A stretch of 7,989 nt of DNA from Flavobacteriaceae bacterium (GTDB taxonomy: Bacteria; Bacteroidota; Bacteroidia; Flavobacteriales; Flavobacteriaceae), in the NCBI GenBank assembly GCA_029247985.1, contig JAQWKF010000071.1, forward strand, positions 1 to 7,989. Direction: 5' to 3'. Positions within the stretch are counted from its first letter, which is position 1, and each line of letters begins with the position of its first letter. Of the stretch, positions 1-5,693 are shown one piece after another. Below the pieces are notes generated by a model. The model ran no database searches. It saw only the letters and a program-made list of their open reading frames with translations, and was not told the DNA's origin. The position numbers and the translations under genes were made by a program.

Positions 1-1
1 T

Positions 2-235
2 GCATTAAATCAATCTATTGAAAAAGCAAAACATTTTGGTTTTGATTTGACGGGAGCAGTTATGGCTAGTGATGCTTTCTTTCCTTTCCCAGATTGTGTT
101 GAAATTGCAAATAATGCTGGCATTGTAGCCGTAATTCAACCAGGAGGGTCTGTCAAAGATCAATTGAGCATAGACTATTGCAATGGAAATAATTTGGCAA
201 TGGTTATGTCTGGTGTAAGGCATTTTAAACATTAA
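2..235 (+). CDS. purH: PurH C-terminal end (AICAR transformylase / IMP cyclohydrolase), 5'-truncated by the window edge
   Basis: PurH is the cytoplasmic bifunctional enzyme for the last two steps of IMP synthesis: formyl transfer to AICAR from 10-formyl-THF, then ring closure. Only the final 77 residues are visible, read in frame from base 2 to a TAA at 233-235; the full protein is usually a little over 500 residues. The visible part is the end of the AICAR transformylase domain. It contains the family blocks SDAFFPFPD (visible residues 23-31) and QPGGSVKD, and ends in GVRHFKH, the characteristic PurH C-terminus. The upstream IMP cyclohydrolase domain and the transformylase Lys-His pair lie outside the window. 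The mreB start follows only 30 bases downstream, an arrangement I recall as common in Bacteroidota. Identification is secure; the true start cannot be seen. Confidence 0.95.
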   Translation, partial: ALNQSIEKAKHFGFDLTGAVMASDAFFPFPDCVEIANNAGIVAVIQPGGSVKDQLSIDYCNGNNLAMVMSGVRHFKH

Positions 236-265
236 TTCGTATTATTACATACCAATACCAATTTC

Positions 266-1294
266 ATGGGATTTTTTGACTTTTTGACCGAAGAAATAGC
301 TATCGACTTAGGTACTGCTAACACACTTATTATTCACAATGATAAGGTGGTGGTAGACAGCCCGTCCATAGTAGCTATGGACAGAAGGAACAACAAAATT
401 ATTGCTGTGGGTCAAGAAGCCAACCAAATGCAAGGGAAAACCCACGAAAATATCAAGACGATACGTCCACTAAAAGACGGCGTTATTGCTGATTTTAATG
501 CTTCCGAGCAAATGATTAGCTTGTTTATTAAGAATATTCCTTCGCTCAAAAAACGCTTTTTTACTCCATCGTTACGTATGGTTATTTGTATACCATCAGG
601 TATTACAGAGGTGGAGATGCGTGCTGTTAGAGAATCGGCAGAGCGTGTTAACGGCAAAGAAGTCTATTTGATTCACGAACCTATGGCAGCAGCTATTGGT
701 ATTGGCGTTGACATCATGCAGCCTAAAGGAAATATGATTGTAGACATAGGCGGAGGTACCACAGAAATTGCAGTTATTGCCCTTTCTGGAATTGTGTGTG
801 ATAAATCAGTTAAAATTGCTGGAGATGTGTTTACGAATGATATCATTTATTATATGCGCACTCAGCACAATCTGTTTATTGGTGAGCGTACAGCAGAACG
901 TGTTAAAATAAGTATTGGGTCTGCAACTGAAGAATTGGAAAACCCTCCAGAAGATATGTCTGTTCAAGGACGAGACTTATTAACAGGAAAACCAAAGGAA
1001 ATTCTTATTTCTTATCGAGAAATCCACAAAGCACTTGACAAGTCTATTATTAGGATAGAGGATTCGGTTATGGAAACCCTTGCGCAAACGCCTCCCGAAC
1101 TGGCGGCAGACATATACAACACTGGTGTATACCTTGCTGGTGGTGGCTCTATGCTACGAGGTCTTGACAAAAGACTATCTCAAAAAACGGAACTCCCCAT
1201 TTTTATTGCTGAAGATCCACTTAGAGCTGTTGTCCGAGGAACAGGTACGGTGCTTAAAAATATTGAGCGATACAAGTCTGTTTTGATTAAGTAG
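266..1294 (+). CDS. mreB: Rod shape-determining protein MreB (bacterial actin)
   Basis: MreB is a 342-residue actin-like ATPase, close to the usual family length of about 340-350. It polymerises on the inner face of the cytoplasmic membrane and guides the elongasome. The nucleotide-binding motifs are intact: phosphate-1 DLGTANT (14-20), the HEPMAAAIG block (137-145), phosphate-2 DIGGGTTEIAV (160-170) and the adenosine motif LAGGGSMLRGL (290-300). The N-terminus (MGFFDFLTEE) is short and hydrophobic, and the FF pair at 98-99 sits where other MreBs have a hydrophobic membrane-insertion loop; both roles are inferred by analogy. The ATG at 266 puts the phosphate-1 motif at the normal distance from the start, and no Shine-Dalgarno sequence precedes it. 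It is the first gene of the mre-mrdA-rodA block, 30 bases after purH and 8 bases before mreC. No residue looks abnormal. Confidence 0.97.
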   Translation: MGFFDFLTEEIAIDLGTANTLIIHNDKVVVDSPSIVAMDRRNNKIIAVGQEANQMQGKTHENIKTIRPLKDGVIADFNASEQMISLFIKNIPSLKKRFFTPSLRMVICIPSGITEVEMRAVRESAERVNGKEVYLIHEPMAAAIGIGVDIMQPKGNMIVDIGGGTTEIAVIALSGIVCDKSVKIAGDVFTNDIIYYMRTQHNLFIGERTAERVKISIGSATEELENPPEDMSVQGRDLLTGKPKEILISYREIHKALDKSIIRIEDSVMETLAQTPPELAADIYNTGVYLAGGGSMLRGLDKRLSQKTELPIFIAEDPLRAVVRGTGTVLKNIERYKSVLIK

Positions 1295-1302
1295 TGTAGC
1301 AC

Positions 1303-2103
1303 ATGCAAAAATTACTAAACAGCATACTGCGAAACAGAACGCTACTGCTGTTTATTTTGTTGCTCGCCTTATCGCTACGTTATATCTCCCGAAATCAAAA
1401 CTATCAGCGTAGCAATTTTTTAGCATTAAACAATGCTGCTCTTGCTCCTTTTTTTGAAGTACGTCATCAGTTTTTTTCTTACTTCAAACGCAATCAGCAC
1501 AACCAACAGCTGCTTGAAGACAACCAATATCTTTTAGAAAAGCTTATCAATGAGCAAAGCAAAGCACTTGTTTTAGACAGCATTCCATTTGAGGTAATTC
1601 CCGCGCAAGTAATTCGCAATAGCATTCAGCTCAACTACAACCACCTTACACTCAATGCAGGAAAAAAAAGTGGCATACACAAGGAAATGGGAGTTATTTC
1701 TGCAAAAGGAGTCGTTGGGGTTGTTCATAGTACCAATGAAGAAACCAGCAGTGTTATTTCCTTGCTAAATAAATCGCTAAGCATTAACGCAAAACTTAAA
1801 AAGAGTAATCATTTTGGAAGTCTCCATTGGAATGGTGATTCGCCAAAAGACATGATATTGTCTGACGTTCCCTTAGCTGCTACTCTGGAAGTGGGAGATA
1901 CCATTGTCACTGGGGGCATGTCGGCTATTTTTCCAAAAAATATTGACCTTGGCGTCATTAAAGAAATTATTGTCCCGCTAAACGACAACTATTATCAACT
2001 TCACATATCTCTTTTTCAAGACATGACCAATTTAGATTATGTCTATGGCATTGTGATACCTAAGGCTGAAGTAATCAAAGAAATGATCATCGAAAATGAA
2101 TAA
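1303..2103 (+). CDS. mreC: Rod shape-determining protein MreC
   Basis: MreC is a 266-residue bitopic inner-membrane protein whose periplasmic part scaffolds and activates PBP2-RodA. A short basic cytoplasmic tail (LLNSILRNR) precedes a single membrane segment at about 12-28. A hydrophilic, probably coiled-coil stretch follows at about 55-85 (repeated Q, N, E, L, K), and then the beta-rich MreC domain from about residue 95. Family landmarks include LNAGKKSGI followed by GVVGVV (117-141), GDTIVTGG with FPKNIDLGVI (198-219), and LDYVYGI (244-250). The length is at the short end for MreC, which I recall as typical of Bacteroidota; it lacks a long C-terminal tail. The start lies 8 bases after the mreB stop, and the last 8 bases overlap mreD. 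Its low motif density makes it less obvious than MreB, but position and domain layout leave little doubt. Confidence 0.93.
   Translation: MQKLLNSILRNRTLLLFILLLALSLRYISRNQNYQRSNFLALNNAALAPFFEVRHQFFSYFKRNQHNQQLLEDNQYLLEKLINEQSKALVLDSIPFEVIPAQVIRNSIQLNYNHLTLNAGKKSGIHKEMGVISAKGVVGVVHSTNEETSSVISLLNKSLSINAKLKKSNHFGSLHWNGDSPKDMILSDVPLAATLEVGDTIVTGGMSAIFPKNIDLGVIKEIIVPLNDNYYQLHISLFQDMTNLDYVYGIVIPKAEVIKEMIIENE
2096..2103 (+). other. mreC/mreD start-stop overlap (ATGAATAA)
   Basis: The mreD ATG (2096-2098) precedes the mreC TAA (2101-2103) within an 8-base overlap. With no Shine-Dalgarno sequence upstream, ribosomes finishing mreC probably re-initiate on mreD (translational coupling, inferred). The same 8 bases recur at the mrdA/rodA junction. 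Confidence 0.7.
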
Positions 2104-2596
2104 ACCGATAAGCTTACTGGTTTGGTTTTTGGCGCTTGTCTTTGCACAAGTTTTTATGCTTGATCCAATAATGCTAAGCATTCCATATTCGCCTTTAATC
2201 TATGTGCTTTTATTTGTGTTCCTACCCCACCATTGGGAAGCATGGGTTATACTTTTCGTTGGGTTTTTTATTGGTGTAATCGTGGACTTGCTTTTCTTAT
2301 CTGGAGGCATACACGCCATCGCAAGTCTGATCGTGTGCTTCACAAGACCGCTGTTAATGCGTGCTGCATATCGTGAAACCATATCTTTAAGAGATCTGAA
2401 GATTGAAAATGAGTCTTTCGGAAGTCTTTGCCTTTACACCTTGCTTATTATACTGGTTCATCACTTTTTTCTTTTTACTGTCATGGTAGGAAGCTGGTCT
2501 AAGTTTGGCTGGTTACTAAGCGCTTGGGGCGCCAACAGTATTTTAACCATAATGGCCTGTTTTTTACTGCTTGTTTTAACTCAAAAAACAAAGTGA
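2096..2596 (+). CDS. mreD: Rod shape-determining protein MreD
   Basis: MreD is a small polytopic inner-membrane protein of the elongasome that associates with MreC and helps position the PBP2-RodA synthase. The product has 166 residues (E. coli MreD is about 162) and is almost entirely hydrophobic. Likely membrane segments are at about 5-22, 31-44, 49-68, 72-83, 110-130 and 139-162; the exact number cannot be settled by eye. The D64 ... GGIHA (70-74) stretch followed by a short helix and RP matches the best-conserved part of the family. The ATG at 2096 lies inside mreC, giving an 8-base overlap, and the TGA stop shares its final A with the PBP2 ATG. Sequence conservation in MreD is low, so the call rests on hydropathy, length, the GxHA region and the invariant position between mreC and mrdA. 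Confidence 0.9.
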   Translation: MNKPISLLVWFLALVFAQVFMLDPIMLSIPYSPLIYVLLFVFLPHHWEAWVILFVGFFIGVIVDLLFLSGGIHAIASLIVCFTRPLLMRAAYRETISLRDLKIENESFGSLCLYTLLIILVHHFFLFTVMVGSWSKFGWLLSAWGANSILTIMACFLLLVLTQKTK

Positions 2597-2598
2597 TG
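2594..2598 (+). other. mreD/mrdA stop-start junction (TGATG)
   Basis: The mreD TGA (2594-2596) shares its last base with the mrdA ATG (2596-2598). This classic termination-reinitiation arrangement is the main reason for choosing 2596 as the PBP2 start over the in-frame TTG at 2524. Confidence 0.75.
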
Positions 2599-4458
2599 AG
2601 AACCCGATTTTTTATGACAGCGATTGTATTTGTGGGTAGTATACTTTTTATCAGACTGTTTTTTCTTCAAATACTTTCAGATCAATACAAGGATCTTTCC
2701 TTAAAAAACTCGGTATTAAAGCGATATGTATACCCAGAAAGAGGGTATGTTTTTGACAGAAACGGAGCCCTATTGGTTTCCAATCAGCCCATGTATGACT
2801 TAATGGTGATTCCCAAAAACCTTAAGGCATTTGACACCTTGGACCTTTGCAAAATGCTGCGCTTGCCTAAATCAAAATTAGTTGAAAGCATAGACAAAGC
2901 TAGACGCTATTCACTGCGTGCTCCATCAGTGCTTTTAAACCAAATTTCTAAACAAGATTATGCCATTCTACAGGAAAAAATGTGGAAATTTCCAGGCATG
3001 TACATTCAGCGGAAGTCTGTTAGAGACTACCAAACGAAAGTAGCATCCAATCTTTTGGGGTATTTAAGTGAAGTTAATAATTTCGATATCCGCAATAACC
3101 CCTACTACGTTAAAGGAGAACTCATAGGGCGTCAAGGAATTGAAAAAACCTATGAAAAAATTCTGAGAGGAACTAAGGGCGTTTCTTATCTGCAAAGGGA
3201 TAGGTTCAATCGAGTTATTGGTCCTTATAAAGATGGTACACTTGATACGCTACCAATACCAGCGCAAGACATAACGCTGTCAATTGATATTGAGCTTCAA
3301 GAATACGGCACAAGACTACTGGCGAATAAACGCGGTGGTATTTTGGCAATTGAACCAAGTACAGGAGAGATTTTGATGAGCGTTAGCAACCCAACCTTCG
3401 ATCCCAATGCGCTTGTGGGCAGAGATCGTTCTGCTTTTTTTGAAGAATTAAAGCAAGATACCCTTAACAGGTATTTATTTGACCGATCACTTCAAGGACA
3501 ATATGCCCCGGGCTCCCCTTTTAAAGTGCTAAATGCACTCGTGGCACTTGAAGAAGGAGTGGTTAAATCCAATACAAATTTCACTTGCTATAGTGGGCAC
3601 TACTATGCAAGAAATCAATTTATGGCATGTATGTGTCCGCCTGGAACAAAAAATAATCTAAACAGAGGTATTTACAAATCATGTAATACCTATTTTTCCA
3701 ATGTTTACCGTCGTATTATAGATAAAGACAACAAGGTTGAAGAAAATATCAATACCTGGCACAAGCATCTGAACAGCTTTGGCTTGGGCAATTATTTGGG
3801 ATATGATCACCCCGTGGGGCAACCCGGATATGTGCCCAATGCAAATTTCTATAATCTTTGGTATCCTAATCAGCGATGGCGCGGGTCTACAATAGTTTCT
3901 AATGCTATTGGTCAAGGCGAGATACTTATGACACCGATCCAATTGGCTAATGTGGCAGCAACTATCGCAAACAGAGGATTTTTCTACACGCCCCATTTCG
4001 TAAAAGGCATACAAGGAGATTTTATTGATCCCAAATACAAAACAAAACGTGCAACTTCCATTTCAAAAGAACACTTTACAAATGTTATTGAGGGAATGGC
4101 CGACGTAGTAAGCAAGGGTACAGCACGAGTAGCTGCTATTAGAGGAATTGAGGTATGTGGCAAAACTGGGACTATTGAAAACTTTACGAAAATTGACGGC
4201 ATCAGAACACAACTAACAGACCACTCCGTTTTTATAGCATTTGCACCAAAAGACGATCCTAAAATCGCGCTTGCCGTTATCGTGGAAAACGGGTATTGGG
4301 GTGCGCGCTGGGCTGCTCCTATTGCCAGTTTAGTGATTGAGAAATATCTCAAGGGTGACGTCAAGCGGAGATGGTTGGAAAACCGCATGCTCAACGGTAG
4401 TCTTGAAGCGGAATACGCCAAAGTAATAAGTAACAAGCCTTTTACTATAAATGAATAA
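2596..4458 (+). CDS. mrdA: Penicillin-binding protein 2 (elongasome peptidoglycan DD-transpeptidase)
   Basis: PBP2 is the class B monofunctional transpeptidase that cross-links lateral-wall peptidoglycan and partners RodA; it is the target of mecillinam in E. coli. From the ATG at 2596 it has 620 residues. One N-terminal membrane anchor lies at about 5-23. The pedestal domain carries RGYVFDRNG (49-57) and IGRQGIEKTYEKILRG (177-192). The transpeptidase domain starts near 225 with the full catalytic set: SPFK (nucleophile Ser307, Lys310), SCN (362-364) and KTG (523-525). The reading frame stays open back to a TTG at 2524, but that start would add 24 residues before the anchor and overlap mreD by 73 bases. 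The ATG at 2596, in a TGATG stop-start junction with mreD, is preferred. Oddities are a proline in the SxxK motif and clustered cysteines (331, 345, 347, 363) in what should be a periplasmic domain. It overlaps rodA by 8 bases. Confidence 0.95.
   Translation: MRTRFFMTAIVFVGSILFIRLFFLQILSDQYKDLSLKNSVLKRYVYPERGYVFDRNGALLVSNQPMYDLMVIPKNLKAFDTLDLCKMLRLPKSKLVESIDKARRYSLRAPSVLLNQISKQDYAILQEKMWKFPGMYIQRKSVRDYQTKVASNLLGYLSEVNNFDIRNNPYYVKGELIGRQGIEKTYEKILRGTKGVSYLQRDRFNRVIGPYKDGTLDTLPIPAQDITLSIDIELQEYGTRLLANKRGGILAIEPSTGEILMSVSNPTFDPNALVGRDRSAFFEELKQDTLNRYLFDRSLQGQYAPGSPFKVLNALVALEEGVVKSNTNFTCYSGHYYARNQFMACMCPPGTKNNLNRGIYKSCNTYFSNVYRRIIDKDNKVEENINTWHKHLNSFGLGNYLGYDHPVGQPGYVPNANFYNLWYPNQRWRGSTIVSNAIGQGEILMTPIQLANVAATIANRGFFYTPHFVKGIQGDFIDPKYKTKRATSISKEHFTNVIEGMADVVSKGTARVAAIRGIEVCGKTGTIENFTKIDGIRTQLTDHSVFIAFAPKDDPKIALAVIVENGYWGARWAAPIASLVIEKYLKGDVKRRWLENRMLNGSLEAEYAKVISNKPFTINE
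4451..4458 (+). other. mrdA/rodA start-stop overlap (ATGAATAA)
   Basis: The rodA ATG (4451-4453) lies 5 bases before the mrdA TAA (4456-4458). The overlap suggests coupled synthesis of the transpeptidase and the glycosyltransferase, which work as a complex (inference). It is identical in sequence and length to the mreC/mreD overlap. Confidence 0.7.
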
Positions 4459-5692
4459 ATTTTTACGATTTGACTGGTATGGCTTAACCCTCTATCTTAT
4501 GTTGGTGGGCATAGGTTTGGTCAATATATATTCTGCTGTATACGATGTGGATAACACGGCAATTGCTGATGCATTTATGCAAAAACAGCTGATTGCTTTA
4601 GGGATAGGCTTAGTGCTGATTTTCTTATTCCAATTCATTGACATCAAGTTTTTTGAACGCTATGCTAGCATCTTATTTCTAGTGTCAATCCTAAGTTTAT
4701 TGGGGCTATGGGTATTTGGAACAGAGGTGTCTGGTGCAAGGTCTTGGTATGCCATTGGTGGGTTTAGCTTGCAACCTTCAGAATTTGCAAAAGTTGCGGT
4801 TGCACTCGCAATTGCCAAACACTTAGGGGGCTTTAACACGCGCATCGATAAAGTGAAAGATTATATGGGTGCCTTTGTCATCATAGTCATTCCTGCAATG
4901 TTAACGATAGTCCAGCCAGACCCTGGAACAGCCATTGTACTTTTAAGCTTTTTCTTTGTCCTACATGCCGAAGGGCTTCCAGTTAATTTCCTCTATGCCC
5001 TACTCCTTTTATTTGGGTTGTTTATTCTCACGCTCCTAATAGGCTCCAATTTTACCCTAATCACGATTGGTGTTTTATCACTGTTTACCTATATATATAG
5101 GCGCTGGCGCAAAGTAAAAAAAGTTCTCAGACCCATACTACTTATTGGCATTATGGGTGCTGCTTTTACGCTTTCTGTATCCTATATTTTTGACAATGTG
5201 TTTGAACAGCGACACAGAGATCGGTTTAATATTTTATTGGGAAAAGAAGTCGATGTTAGAGGAGTAGGCTATAACATAAACCAGTCTCAAATAGCGATCG
5301 GTTCTGGCGGCGGTTTGGGTAAGGGCTACTTGCAAGGGACGCAAACCAAAGGAGGCTTTGTTCCAGAACAACAAACCGATTACATTTTTACAACTGTGGG
5401 TGAAGAATGGGGGTTTTTAGGTACCGTTTTGGTTTTGGGGCTTTTTATGATGCTCACAACCCAAATTGTCAAAACAGCCTACAAACAAAAAACCACTTTT
5501 AGTCGTGTGTTTTGCCTTGGATTTGCTTGTATATTACTCATTCACGTGGGCATTAATATAGGGATGGTGGTTGGATTGGTGCCTACCATTGGTATTCCAT
5601 TACCACTGATGAGTTACGGGGGATCCAGCTTGTTGGCCTTTAGTGTGTTTATGGGGATCTATTTGCGCGTATATTATATGAGGATCCAATAG
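4451..5692 (+). CDS. rodA: RodA, SEDS-family peptidoglycan glycosyltransferase
   Basis: RodA polymerises lipid II into glycan strands in complex with PBP2. The 413-residue product is a multi-spanning membrane protein with the SEDS signatures: GARSW (95-99), QPSEFAK (108-114), QPDPGTA (155-161), the IGSGGGLGKG loop (283-292), PEQQTDYIF (305-313) and the C-terminal block GLVPTIGIPLPLMSYGGSS (375-393). Asp310 in TDYIF corresponds to the essential extracellular-loop aspartate of the family (Asp262 in E. coli RodA, from memory). I count about 12 likely membrane segments rather than the usual 10. The extra length over E. coli RodA (about 370) lies mostly at 178-245, around a basic loop at 217-224. 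RodA and not FtsW is favoured because it is the last gene of an mre operon directly after PBP2. The ATG at 4451 overlaps mrdA by 8 bases. Only one base separates its TAG from the end of the opposing protease gene. Confidence 0.95.
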   Translation: MNKFLRFDWYGLTLYLMLVGIGLVNIYSAVYDVDNTAIADAFMQKQLIALGIGLVLIFLFQFIDIKFFERYASILFLVSILSLLGLWVFGTEVSGARSWYAIGGFSLQPSEFAKVAVALAIAKHLGGFNTRIDKVKDYMGAFVIIVIPAMLTIVQPDPGTAIVLLSFFFVLHAEGLPVNFLYALLLLFGLFILTLLIGSNFTLITIGVLSLFTYIYRRWRKVKKVLRPILLIGIMGAAFTLSVSYIFDNVFEQRHRDRFNILLGKEVDVRGVGYNINQSQIAIGSGGGLGKGYLQGTQTKGGFVPEQQTDYIFTTVGEEWGFLGTVLVLGLFMMLTTQIVKTAYKQKTTFSRVFCLGFACILLIHVGINIGMVVGLVPTIGIPLPLMSYGGSSLLAFSVFMGIYLRVYYMRIQ

Positions 5693-5693
5693 A

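Noticed and set aside
5..232. 75-codon open frame antisense to the purH end
   Set aside because: The sense strand encodes the unmistakable PurH C-terminus; the antisense product resembles nothing.
1662..1669. A8 tract in mreC, and a second A8 tract just after the prc start codon (7825-7832, minus strand), as possible slippage or phase-variation sites
   Set aside because: Both encode ordinary lysine codons in intact frames, and runs of seven or eight A or T are frequent throughout this AT-rich window, so nothing marks these as contingency loci.
2524..2595. Longer PBP2 start at an in-frame TTG, adding 24 residues
   Set aside because: It would place a non-conserved polar stretch before the membrane anchor and overlap mreD by 73 bases. 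The ATG at 2596 forms a tidy TGATG coupling junction and gives the usual short cytoplasmic tail.
3679..4014. 111-codon open frame antisense to PBP2
   Set aside because: Same reasoning: fully overlapped by a clearly real gene and lacking any motif or plausible initiation context.
3984..4436. 150-codon open frame antisense to PBP2
   Set aside because: It lies entirely opposite the conserved transpeptidase domain, has no recognisable family features, and is best explained by codon bias in the sense gene.
5622..5688. Repeated GGATC/GGATCC words near the end of rodA
   Set aside because: These are short palindromic words inside conserved coding sequence (the glycine-serine signature and the C-terminus). 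Their spacing is irregular and no larger repeat is present.
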